A stretch of DNA of 64,000 nucleotides from the NCBI GenBank assembly GCA_007844125.1, contig CM017563.1:24366394-24430393 (forward strand), in the 5' to 3' direction. A program made the position numbers and the translations under genes. A model generated the notes under the pieces. It was not told the DNA's origin. It worked only from the letters and a program-made list of their open reading frames with translations, and made no database searches. Within the stretch, counting starts at the first letter, position 1. Every line of letters begins with the position of its first letter. Of this stretch, positions 1 to 13,200 are shown piece by piece. Source of the stretch: Sinonovacula constricta (Eukaryota; Mollusca; Bivalvia; Cardiida; Solecurtidae).

Positions 1-385
1 TGACCGTAACCATCTTATGATCGTAACCATATTATGATCGTAACTATATTATTATCGTAACCATATTATGATCGTAACCATATTATTATCGTAACCATAT
101 TATGATCGTAACCATATTATAATCGTAACCATATTATGATCGTAACCACATTATCATCGTAACCATATTATGACCGTAACCATATTATTATCGAAACCAT
201 ATTATGACCGTAACCATATTATTATCAAAACCATATTATGATCGTAACCATTTTATTATCGCAACCATATTATTAGCGTAACCATATTATGATCGTAACC
301 ATATTATGATCGTAACCATATTATTATCGTAACCATATTATTTTTGTAACTATATTATTATCGTTCACCATATTATTATCGCATT
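1..385. repeat. 17-bp minisatellite
   Basis: Imperfect head-to-tail copies of a 17-bp unit (core GATCGTAACCATATTAT) fill the start of the window, with ATTATG/ATTATT variants and occasional substitutions. The array probably continues to the left. It lies in the intron 5' of the first visible exon of the adhesion GPCR gene. No coding role is seen. Confidence 0.9.
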
Positions 386-709
386 TGTATGTTAGCTTAT
401 TCGGCACAACAAATTCGTTTTACTTAGACGCCATGTCATTCATAAAAATTTGAAAATAGCATCATACAGGAAAATACATAGAAAAATGATCCAGTTAGTT
501 CAATTTATATGGCTTTAAATGAAAAGTTTACGGTTATTTTAAATAAACTAAGTCAGTTACAAACACAAATTACAAAAGTGTATACAAAAATGCACCTGAG
601 CCAATTTAAAAAAATGCATGGGGGTAGGAGAGCTATGTCCCAGGGAAACTTTACAGCCAGTAAATTTTAAAACATAATATTTTAATGAACAGTAAGGCAC
701 ACCCTCTTT

Positions 710-1217
710 TATCGGACCTGGTAGGGCAATCTGTAGCGCGTCGGCTGCAGGTACGGGAGGCCACCGGTTCAATCCCGGGCCGCGACATACAAAAGTCATT
801 AAAAATCGTAGTGCTATGGCTCCCTTGCTAACGCTCAAGCAAATATAAGGGTAGTCCCACGACTGGTTGATCCGGTGTCGGGATAATGTGATTGGGTGTG
901 GTATCATGCCAGGTGTTCACAGCATGCTATACACATTGAAGGCAGCACTATATCTGCTTCAAGTAGACACTGTCTTCAGATAACTGAAATACTGTTGGCG
1001 GGGCGATAAACCCAGTAACCAAACTGCTAAAAAATAAAAACGACGACTGGTTGATCCGGTGTCGGGATAATGTGACTGGGTGTGGTATCATGCCAGGTGT
1101 TCACGGCATGCTGTACACAGTGAAGGCAGCACTATATTTCAAGTGGACACCGTCTCCAGATAACTGAAATACTGCTGGTGGGACAATAAACCCAATAAAC
1201 AAACAATAAACAAACAA
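710..1217 (+). mobile_element. tRNA-headed SINE with duplicated body
   Basis: The head (about 710-785) has a tRNA-like box A (GGTAGGGCAATCTG) and box B (GGTTCAATCCC). The body starts near 860 (CGACTGGTTGATCCGGTGTC) and reaches the GATAAACCCAGTAA end near 1015. The same body starts again near 1041 and ends in an (AACAAAC)-type tail at about 1217. The insertion is bounded by the 9-bp direct repeat ACCCTCTTT at 701-709 and 1218-1226, which I read as the target-site duplication. A complete single-body relative lies inverted at 15750-16078. The head is probably a Pol III promoter relic; it is not a working tRNA gene. The family resembles molluscan tRNA/V-type SINEs, but that name is inferred. Confidence 0.8.
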
Positions 1218-1236
1218 ACCCTCTTTCGTATTACAG

Positions 1237-4200
1237 CCCGCCAATCACCAGTTGGTCCTGAGCGTCATGTCTCTAGTCGGATGTGGTGTCACCATTGTCT
1301 GTCTGGTTATAACACTCATCGTTTACGGCTACTACTGGAGGTAATTATCGTTATTCTGTGGCGCATGTTCTTAATTGCATCAGTGTGTTATTTGTTATGT
1401 GAAATATACATATCTACCTACGATTTCCCTTGCCCAGATCACTTAAGTGTAAATGAATACAATGATTCGCTAAATTTGATCAGAACAATATATTAATGTC
1501 CAAATGTTTGCCACAACGACCCCAAACACTGCTGACGCTATAGCCAGGAAAGTATGGTATCTAATCTGTATTTTTAATATTTTATATGATTAAAAAGCCC
1601 TACTGCTTATGTTTCTCAGATAAGATGTCAGCAAAATATACAGAACTTAATGCTGATTCACATTCATCTATGCATTTTATGTCATCGTGTTTAAATGCCT
1701 ATAGTGTACAAGTATAAGAGATGGACCGATATCATCGAGGCATCGGTGAATCGTGCTAATTGCCTTCACGATACAGTATCGCAATACAATGTTGAGGTAT
1801 CGATACGGGACGATACTATTGTTATTCACGAATCACTATAGTTTTTGTCCGTATTGTTTACTTACATGCCGCTTACGTTACTGAAAAAAATGAATGTATT
1901 ATACCACTTAGGTTACTGACAAAAAGTATCGAAGCGCTTAATTTCACAAAATGGTTGTTACAGGAACAGCCTTACATTGAGCTAGTAAGAGGAAATGGAC
2001 CTCTCTTTCCTCAAAATATTTTGTTCTATCCGGTAACCAGCTGTAAAAGTGTTCTTTTGTTAATGTCAATAACCTTAGCGACATATGCGTTCGAAACAAT
2101 AACAACAATGTTTTTTATTAATTTACAATCATCCTAAGCCAGAGCCGTGGCTTTATTTATGTTCCAGTTTTATAGCCTATTGAAATTTAAAAACAAAATC
2201 TAGTCACAGTGGTGTTTTAACTTAATAAACCTATAAAACAATAAACAGAAATGATGATATTAATTCAGTAAGGCGTAAATTCACTAAATTGCATTTATTT
2301 AGTTTCAATGAAATTATCGTGATACTATATCGCGATACAATTCAGGTAGCGTGATAATATCATGATACATTTTCAGCAGGGATACCAAACTCTAAGGTCA
2401 AGTATATTCATTTCAGGTTTTTGAAAGGTCCAAGGAATGTACTTGTCATGACTTTGTGTGTCAGTTTGTTGGTGGCATATCTTCTGTTTGTGTTCGGTGT
2501 CACCAGAACCAGCAACAAGGTAAGTGTTTTAATTAGTAGTGAGAGTAGGAACAAATTGCATAAACAAAAATAGATAATATTAAATAATTAGAAGTCGCAA
2601 TTTATTTGTAGCCAATCAGAAGCCTTGAAAATATAAATTCCTCAGCGATTTATTTCAATAGAACTCCTTTCTATTGTCTATTTTACAATGAACAAAATAG
2701 ATCGATATATTTAACTAAATGGTTTTATTTTCAAATGCGTATGTGCAACAAACCACGCATTCTGGCTTGACTCCTCCCCATGTGTCAAGACGATTGACAG
2801 TTTGACTGACAGTTGTATGTGGCGGATAACATGTTATTTTGGTAGAACAGGTAGAAGTTAGGCGGGGACTTCTAAGTCGGATAGAATCTATTAAAACGTT
2901 CCAAAAGAAAATAGAAGCCTGCATTCGTTGCGCTCGTTTGGCTTATGTTTTCTATAGAAACGTCTTAATAGACTCTATCCTATACAAAATGGAAATTATC
3001 CACATATATAAAAGTATTCGCCTTAAACATATACACAGATACATTTCTAACTGTCTCAGTTTATCTTGTTAGGTTTAAGTTTTAACAAATGCAGGTATAT
3101 TCATCATTAAGATAAACTGCTATTAATTTGTATTCGTTTGATATAGAGCAATAAGTGTGTGATGAAATTTTCGTTCAAGACTTTAGCAAATGTCCGTAAT
3201 TACCTAAAATAACGTTAACAACATACACACAGGCACGCATACTCGTACACACACACATGCATACACTCCTACGCTCACGTGCACACACACGCACACACAC
3301 ACACACACACACATATTTTGTATTCTTTCTGCTGCAGATCGCGTGTATGAGTGTTGCGTTGCTGCTGCACTATACTTTCCTGCTCGTTTTCTGCCTACTT
3401 CTGTCCGAGGGCGTATACATGATGCTTAATGTCCTTTTTCCATTCCACAAAAAGTCACACATTAAAGAGCTGCTGATTGGATCATTCGGTAATCAGCACA
3501 TTGATTATAAATTTCGTTTAAAGTCGTTCAAACAGGTATCTTTTAGCTGTATCCATATATTTTCCCTGCAAGCTTGCTGGAGATCTTTAACGTCTTATAC
3601 TTTCAAAACATGTAAGTGTTTTGGCTTGAATAAGTTGATGGTGTGGTGATAATTAAAACGAATTAACATGACCTGTGCTTGACACGTTTGTTTTAATGTC
3701 AGTGAGTGTGGTAAAAACATTAAATCTTACACGTTTTAACGTCTGTTTCAGCGACTCCCGCCGTTATTGTTGTAACAAGCGCATCAGTCACCCAACTTCG
3801 CGGATATGGAAATGATCAATAGTAAGTTCCTTGTACAGCTTTTATTCTGAAAAGAATGGGAATAATGAACACTGTTGTCTACTCCGCGGTTAAACCTGTC
3901 AGGAATCTGTAGTGGGATTGGGGAAAAGGGTTACGAACCTACATCTAAAACCGGCAGACCTATAACAATACAGAAGGCACGTATGCTGCAAGAGAAAGAC
4001 ACAAGGAGGTACACCTCTAATACAATGAACGCAACTTTCGAATTACGACTTCACTAGCATCGAAAGTTACTAAAACAATCCGGTGGGTACAAATTCGGAT
4101 GATGTGTACTTCAATAAAAATGTGTAATGCGTATCAGCAAAATGATGTTAATGGTTTTGATTTTTTTTTTGTCGACAAGAGGCATTACTTTCAGTGCTTA

Positions 4201-7200
4201 TAGAGTATGACGTAAGGCTGAGTACACATTGTATAAAATGAAGCTGTACTTCCCATACCCCCAACAAATGCTTAAACCGGTTTTACAGAGCTCTAACCTC
4301 GCACTTCCTGACGAGTTTCTCAAATGCAAGCAATGAAAAGAAAAACGCTCTATTTGAATATAAAATGTCCAAGCGCTGATATTTTCTATAATAAGTTATG
4401 ACGAAAGTAGTGACGTCATTGAAAAATAATGTCCACATAGTGTTTAGAAAATAATATTGTATTACTTCGATTTGAAACACTACACAAAAATGGTTGACTA
4501 TAAATGAAATTAACTTTCTGAATCATGAACAAACATGACCAGAGACGAATAAATGGTTGTAGAATCCTGTTCATGTGAAGATCGAAGTAAAGAACCAAAG
4601 TCCAATGTCTATCAAAGGAAATACACGCAACCATCCTTATAGGATGAATTAAATGACAACAAAGATTACATTCAAGGGGAGATTTTTTACGACCGCCACA
4701 CTGCACAAGTAACATTGTTTTGATCATGAATAAGAATATATGACAAAGTTCTATGAGCATTGCAACATGTACCAAACTCCGAAAAGGCACAGAACAACGG
4801 CATTTCACATGCAAACCAAGCGAAAAGTAAGAACAAATTTGTGATGAGTCATTTAACGAAAAGAGCAAACCCGACAGTTACCGCCTTGGAACGGTCATTT
4901 GGCAATGTGGGCCGACTGGGGTGCTTAAACCGGTTTTACAGAGCTCTAACCCCGCACTTCCTGAAGTGTCTCTCAAATGCAAGCAATGAAAAGAAAAACG
5001 CTCTATTTGAATACAAAATGTCCAAGCGCTGCTATTTTCTATAATAAGTTATGACGAAAGAAGTGACGTCATTGAAAAATAATGTCCACATAGTGTTTAG
5101 AAAAGAAAATTGTATTATTTCGATTTGGAACACTACACAAAAATGGTTGACTATAATGAAATTAACTTTCTGAATCATGAACAAACATAACCTGGAACAA
5201 AAATAACCAGAGACGAATAAATGGTTGTAGAATCCTGTTCATGTGAAGATTGAATTGAAGAACCAAAGTCCAAAGTCCATCAAAGGAAATACACGCAACA
5301 ATCCTTATACATGTAGGATGAATTAAATGACAACACAGATTACATTCAAGGGGAGATTTTTTACGACCGCCACACTGCAATGTCGAAAGTTATTTTGAAA
5401 CTTTGAACTATTTGTTTTCATAAAACCAAATTCTGTGAAAACTACCCTTTTTTGTTTTACTACAAGAATCAAGTTAACACCATTTTCCATTTTGTAGCTG
5501 TTGGTTAACAGTCAGCTCGGTTGCATTTTGGACATTTGTTGGTCCAGCGTCATTCGTCGTAGTGGTAAGTTATAGTATGTTTTTCTACAAAACGTCCTAT
5601 CTTTTTAAACAACATTTTCAACAATTTTGATTTATCAATAATTTTGCTTAAATTGATAGAAGCCAAATGCATAAGTACCTTTCCATCATGATTTAAACAT
5701 TTAAAGAACAATTTAGCAAAATTTCGAAACAGGTTTTTACACAATATAAACATATGAAAAACACCAAATTGAGAACGAATTTCAACATATTTTCATTTGA
5801 ATAAAGAAGTAAATGTTGTTGTTGTTCTGTTTTCAGGTTAATCTCATCATTATCATTTTGATAATGAAAACGATGTACGGCACAAAATGGATGAAAAACA
5901 TGAAGCAGCGTGAAAAGGCCAAGTAATTATATTTCATACAATTTCAATTTTGGCATCTGACATTGCTAAATGAAAACAAATGCGAAACAAAATATGCAAT
6001 AAGGCATTCCGGTACGATTTATGTCTTTGTGACGCATTTACTAGCCTTTAATTCAGACAGTTTTGCGTCAGTGTTAAAACCGTGTTAAATCTACAAATAT
6101 CTAGAAATGTGTAAGATTAATTACTATTTATATGAACAAGCTTCTAAATTGTTCGCTTCTAAATTGTTCGCCTGATGGTGACAGTCGACAAAAGTGAAAT
6201 TCTTTTCATTTGATGTTAAATTAGGACGGGCAAAATACACTTAACAAAACTTAGCTAAGGATAGCAGTATTGTGGGAAATGACAGACCCTGTTTTTTAGT
6301 GTTTTAGTATTACATGGCAACTCTTACAAAGTTTTTGGGCATTTAAAAGGTCTTTCAGATGAATAGAATAACACATTTTTAAAAAAATATAATGTGTGTT
6401 TTTATAACACATGTTGCTATGTAATTTACAGAATCCTAACCAGTAAAACTCTGGTGTTGCTGCCTGTAATGGGCGTCACGTGGGCGTTCGGGATCCTGTC
6501 CGTGCATGCGCCGCTTGTGTGGCTGCAGTATCCCTTCGTTATCTTTAACAGCTTTCAGGTACACTGTGTGTTCATTACGACATCGTTATCATTTTCCATA
6601 CGATTAGGAATATATTTGAAGCCTAACGTCGTTGTATATCATCATTTCAAAATGCGTTTTACTGCTTACGTCATCAGTCTCAACTTTAACAGAATAGGGC
6701 CAGTATTCACCAACTATTCTCAAGTAATGGATTTCAATCCGCAATATCTTTTTTTGTATTCAGCTACGTGCCTGTATTTTTTTAATGACACTTTAACTTT
6801 TCTACTTTGAGCATAAAATCACATTTAAAACTTCATAAATAAGCTTATTTTTGTTGGTATTAAAAATTGTGGCTTGGGCTTAAGTCGTGACTTAGACTTA
6901 GGAATAGTCTGTGAATACGGGCCTAAATACACTGTTTATTGCTTACACCATCGTCATCAGTATCTCATTCACACCTTTATGTGTATTAACTTACTACTTA
7001 ATACCATCAGGGTTTTGGAATGTCAAGAATTGATTGAAATTATTAACAAGCCGTCACGTATTTTAGACAAATATTGAATAGTTTGCCTATGTATACAAGT
7101 TTCTAATTCATGTAACAACATCATACTCCTCTTCTGGAGAATGTTTGCACTATTGCTGCATTAACTTATAACTTAGCTTAAGTAAAGGCTGTTTATAGCA

Positions 7201-10200
7201 CTAGCTTAATTGTATGACAGACAATTCATGAAATATATCGCTTAAAATGTCCGTTATTTCAAAATCTATAAATAAGTACACTGGGGATTCAGTTAAAAAT
7301 AGATATCGACATCAGAGCTGATTGCCTTGATGTTCATGTAAAATTATCTCAAAAGTAAGTGATCACGTGGTCTTCTTAGATTAAAAATAGCCAACTGTGC
7401 AGACTGACTAGGATAGGAAATATCAGGCTACAATATTTCAGATAACAGTTACTTATTTTGTTATTTGAGAACAATATTTAGTCAAAAAAGTCGGTGACCG
7501 CATTTAAATATCTAATTACTGGAGAGATTTCAGTTACAGTTACAGTAATCTTGATACTTAAATAAAAACTATAATACAGCTGCAAACAGCATATTTCAAG
7601 TTTCAAGCAGAACAAAGTTAAGGAAAATATATAAGTTTTTATCTAAGTGGTTGTTATTAAAACGTTTAAAGATACTGCTGCTGCTGCTCCTGCTTCCGAT
7701 GGTGATGTAAATGGGGATTCCGCCGCTCTTTAAGTTAAATATGCTACAAAAAAACCCGGATGTGCTTTCAAGGAATGCTCTCGGGACTTCTTTTAATTAT
7801 GAAGATGAGAACAACAAAGGATAATTGTAAAACTGAATAATTCGACATAAATTACATCAGTTAAGCTTCTTATCATGTTCGGTGATGAAACTTGTTTTAT
7901 GTCACTATATTCGATTTTGGTACGTTTTCGCAGCAGATTTTATTATCCGTGTTCATATTTACGAACAAAAACTATAAGTCAACCATACATTTTCTACTAA
8001 GACGAAGAGGAAACAGCAATGTTAACACTCTTGAAATTTCAGTGTTCAAAATGAGATCATTGCACACGTTGGCAATCATGCCATTATTTTTTTATATTCA
8101 ATCTTTCTATTTCAGGGACTGTTCATTTTCCTCTTCCATTGCGTTTTGAACAAGCCGGTATGTAACGTTTCACACAAACAAGTTATAAATATATGTGCAT
8201 TAAATGATGCATAACTTGTTCACCGTGTAATAAAGGTCAATATTTCCGACAACGCACCTTTCTTGTCACAACGCGCCGCCGTCTTTTTTTTAAAAATGAT
8301 TGTGTATATGTATACGGATTCTTTTAGAAATAACACAATATTTGACTTGTTCAGTTCAGTTCAGTTGCTTATCCAGTGTTACGTATAGCCAGTTATGTGT
8401 AAAACTTACTTGAATTGATTGATTATCATGTTTCAAAAGAGTTTTGTTTAAAAACTCAAGAAATAAGTCTAATGAAATGTTTGACTAATGATGATATTCC
8501 TTGAATCTGCAAACAAGATATTAAGAATTTTGTAAGATGTGAAAAATGCCAATACTCTCCATGAAACGAGTACAGTTTGAGTCGAAGATGAATAAATGTT
8601 GAGGTACTTATATACATTCATATTTTAATGCTCGATTTGTATCTGATTACTTTATTGTTCATAAGTCTGTTTTACTGTATACTAGGATTTTTACTGTGTT
8701 TAAAAATTACACTTTGTATGCTAACATATTTTTGTACTATTTTTTCAACTGCACAATAAATATATATAATAAAATACACATTTGATATTAGAACCCCAAT
8801 AAAGTAATGTTGAAATAATGCTTGAAAAATGGTATTTAAACTTAGCTTTCGTCATGACCTCTGTACTACAACGCCTCTCAGCATCAACAGCTACTTTATA
8901 TGTATAACATTGAACAAAATGGCTGACCTTATGCGTACTCAAAGTACAAAGGGACCGGTATTCAATTAGATATTGCATCGTCTGTATTAGTGGGATATGA
9001 CATCGCCGGTAGTTAATAGAATATCTATTAAAGTTATTTTTATAGCTTTTCTGTGACTGGTTGACACATATGTTTTTGTGTGTATAGTTTTTTTACGAAA
9101 GGTCAGTTTGTTGTTTTACACTTAAATTAGCATTTGGCGCTATATTTAGACACTACTCAGTTTAAAAAGTCTTTCGGCATAATAAATCAAAACATAAACT
9201 TCATATTTATGTATGCTGTATTATACATTGTCTTATCTCTCCTGTCAATCGAACTAAATATATAAACTGAGTTTGGTAAAAAAATGAGATTTCCCTTGCG
9301 CTTTCAAAGTCAAACATGTGTGTGTGTCTGTCTGTGTTTGCGTGCTTGTTTGTGTATGTTGTGTGTACATGCGCGTTCGTACGTGCTTGTGTGTGCATGG
9401 GCTTGTGTATGTATTCCTTCGAATTTTAATGCACTCACTTTTTTCTAAGCGTGTCTATTGTGTGCGTATATGTCTGTTTCTTTTGGGCATGCGCATGAAT
9501 CCCCGTTTTCAAATAAGTTTTCTCGCATTTGAATATCGCCATTAGTTTCTCCTTTTACTTTTCTGCAGCTGCGGGCAGCCATTGCCAAGTCTAAGGAACG
9601 ATTTGCAAATTCTAATAGTTCACCGGTAAGAATGTTGTTAATAACTGTTTGGTTACTAATTAATGTTTCATGTAGATAAGTGTTCTTCTAAACACACTGC
9701 ATTAAAACTGCATATGGATTTTAGATGTCAATATGCGAAAATATTAATCAAAAATTTTAAATAGTTATTATTTGACATTAAATATATCACCTATGAGTTG
9801 TGAGTAAATAGAAGATTAAAGTAAATTGAAAATGTGATAAAAATGTATAATTCAAATAAAAATGCTGTGTGACATAATTCATCTTCACCACAGCCGTCTA
9901 GAAAAGCAATTGGCCTCCGTGGAAATGTTGCTTGCGGGAATCGACAATACCGTCAAAATAAAAATGTTGAAAACGATTTTAAATTTATAAATCAAAGCAA
10001 TTTACTTTTTAAAAGGTTAACATTCCTTTGAATTTACCATTAGAATAAAGCTAAAACGGTATTAAATTTTGAAAACAATTTCATTTTTTTCTTATTTCGT
10101 AGCATGGAGATTCTTCACACCTAGTATCAGATTCCATGTTTTAAAAAAGAAATGTAACGCAGGCCGGTGATCTCCAAGGTCAACCATCCACACTATCCAC

Positions 10201-13200
10201 ACCAACCACAATAACCGCTGCTTAACCGCACAGCTTTGGAGGCTCGTTTGAAGTGCTTATACCGCTGTGATTGTTACATTACTCACCCCGCCGAAAAGTC
10301 TCGTCCCGAGACTTGCCCTGGGAAACTCCATGGGCAAGCAACACCAGTGCGACAGTTTACTCTATCACACCGTTGCCGCCAATGTAACGCAGGCCGGCGC
10401 TCTCCAACGGTCACCCATCCATACACCAACCACAGTAAACGTTACTTAACCGCGCAACTTTGGAAGGCGCTTAAACCGCGTCGCCAAAAAGTTAATCTTG
10501 CAGCGAGACTTGTTTGCTGTGCTCAGATATATACCTCTGTGAGTGTTACCAAAATAATACGTTTTTCAGAAGAACGCCCAGTCTTCTACTGTTAAGAGCG
10601 AGGTCAGCACAGATAACTCCAACCCTCCAGCTACGATGTCGGAGGAAGAACTGCGTCAGTTCAAAAGGCGACATGCACTTCCTATGGTAGGTATCTAAGA
10701 GGGGTGGTTGTATGCAGGTTATGAACTTTCAAAGAGAGGTAGTTACATCCATATCATGAACAATCAAAGAGAAGTGGATTACATGCATATTATGAATTAT
10801 CAAAGAGAGGGGCTTACATGCAGATTATAAAGTATCAAAGAGAAAATGGTTACATACATGTTATAAACTATCAAAGAGACGTGGTTACATGCAAATTATA
10901 AACTACCGAAGAGAGGGGGTTACATGCAGATTATAAACTACCGAAGAGGGGGGTGTTACATGCAGATTATAAACTATCAAAGAGAAATGGTTACATACAG
11001 TTTATATACTATCAAAGAGAGGTGGTTACATGTAGATTATAAACTATCAAAGAGAGGGGGTTACATGCAGATTATAAAGTATCAAAGAGAAAATAGTTAC
11101 ATACATGTTATAAACTATCAAAGAGGTGGTTACATGCAGTTTATAAACTATAAAAGAGATAGGGATTACATGCAGTTTATAAACTACCAAAGAGAGGGGG
11201 TTGCTATGCAGGCCTTTTTTTCGCAAGTGCGTTATTTGAAGCATAATACGTTTATTGACTATCATTCTATTAATGTTTTATTTTCAAAAGGGTAGTGTTT
11301 AGCAAGTAATAGCACACAAGCATGCGACAATGGGTTTCTTACTAAGGTTTAAATGATTCAACTTCATTTAATTCACCCTATAAGGATTTTACGCGTATTT
11401 CCTTTGATGGGCACTGAACTTTGGTTCCTCAATTCCATCTCCACATGAACAGGATGCTACAACCATTTACACTTCTTTGGTCATTTTGTTCTTCGTTCAA
11501 CAGATAATTTCATTTACAGTCAACAATTGTGTTTAGTTTTTCTAATCTTATAATAGCAATAATACTTCCCTCTCTTCCAAACACTATGTGGATATTATTT
11601 TTCGAATACGTCATTACCTTCGACATAATTTATCAACGAAAACGTCAGCGCTTGGATTTTTTTTATCCAAATAGATCGATTTTCTTTCTGTTGATTGCAT
11701 TTGAGAGACCCCTCAGGAAGTGTGAGGTTAGAACTCTGTAAAACCGGTTCAAGCACCCCATTGAATACTTTTTGCCGACTGACAGTTCCAATGCGGTACC
11801 TTTTGAATTTGCTTTATTTTATAAAAGGACTCAACGCAGATTTGAAACGTGTTTAGTCTTAATCACTTGTAGTCGAAATTTGTCCCATAATTTAAAAACG
11901 GTTACCCGGTTGAGAACCCCATCCCAATAAGGTGTCATTTCACAAGGCCTTCACTACTTGTGTACTGGTCCTAGCCAGTGGAATAAAAAATAAAGAAAAC
12001 ACAGTAATGTTATTTTTTCTACTTTTTTTATTAAAGTATACTTTTCTAAATAAAAACACTCAAAAGACGTGTGAAAAACACACTTTCTTCCTTTGCTTTA
12101 ATTTTGCTTTCCTGATGAATCTTCCTCGCTGACCGCGATTCCTTGTCCATTTTGGAGTGAATAAAATGGCGCGATTTCATTGGATAAAATTGGAAAACTA
12201 AAATCGGATGATTTTTTTTCTCGGAAGGCCGAGTATTGACGTAAATGATCGTACATGTAACATCGTAAAACACTTAATGCCGACATTACACGAATATTCA
12301 TGAGATTGATTACACATCTAATACCTTAAGAGAATTATTCTGTGTTAAAATTGACACTGTGTTAAAATTGACAACAAATTATGTTTTATTTCAGCAACCG
12401 GATGCAGATGAAGACAACACGGGACGACCGCCGACACAAGTTTTCATCGATCTTCGTCATGAGTTAATGGTATGTTACGGATAGGGCTGCAACGATTCAG
12501 CAAGAAGTCGATTCAATTATTTTCGATTATTAAGTGTATTATTTGCAAGGGTCATAAAAAAAGTAATTAAGTTGTGAAACATCTTTTTTTAATTGGTTCT
12601 TTTTGCAAAACACTGACAAAAGGTAACAAGGAATGAAATTTGCATACCAAGTAAAAACAGGGCAATGACATTCATAAAAAACATTTAAAAACATCTTTCA
12701 AAACAAAGCTTGTAGGTAGTTCCTTTTTTGATATAATTAAGTTATCATCTTATCATATCACTTCAATGCGGCCCTTTTGGCTCGAATCGAATCGAAAATA
12801 GCGCACTGTGCGTCGAAAATCGAATCGCAGGTATTGTGACTGAATTCCAATTAATCGAATCGAATTGTTGCAGCCCTAGTTACGGAAACCCTGGAGGGAC
12901 ATTTTTGTAACCTGTTAATACTTATTTCTTATTGCTTATTTGTTACCTGCAGTCTAGTGGTAACACACTTGATTACAAGTGATGATGACCTGGGTGTTAA
13001 GTGGTACCTTTTCATGGGTTTATACTAACTCGTACAATGAAATATAATAAATAATATTATTTATTATTAATTTGTTGTTATTTAATAGTTGTGATAAACG
13101 AAAAAAAAACACAGGCCAGAGTAGCAAGATGGACGCTTCAAGTGAAAGTGAATCGGTATGTCACTTGTTAACTGGCTAGTGTATACCCATGCAAAGGTAC

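Noticed and set aside
710..785. tRNA gene
   Set aside because: Box A and B are present but stems do not pair, and the segment is the head of a SINE with body, tail and target duplications.
3489..3535. Extension of the TM3 exon to the donor at 3536
   Set aside because: It would leave phase 0, while the next exon requires one carried nucleotide, and it inserts a non-conserved loop.
3257..3649. 130-codon frame covering the TM3 exon
   Set aside because: It includes the CA repeat upstream and intron downstream. Only 3338-3488 fits splice phases with neighbouring exons.
10236..10595. 119-codon frame with Cys/Arg-rich product
   Set aside because: It overlaps a GC-rich direct duplication and runs through the acceptor into the real exon at 10570 in a different frame.
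13115..13155. Small exon-like segment (ACAG acceptor, GTATGT donor) between the last two GPCR exons
   Set aside because: 41 nt would shift the frame of the terminal exon, the acceptor lacks a pyrimidine tract, and it lies inside the foldback element.
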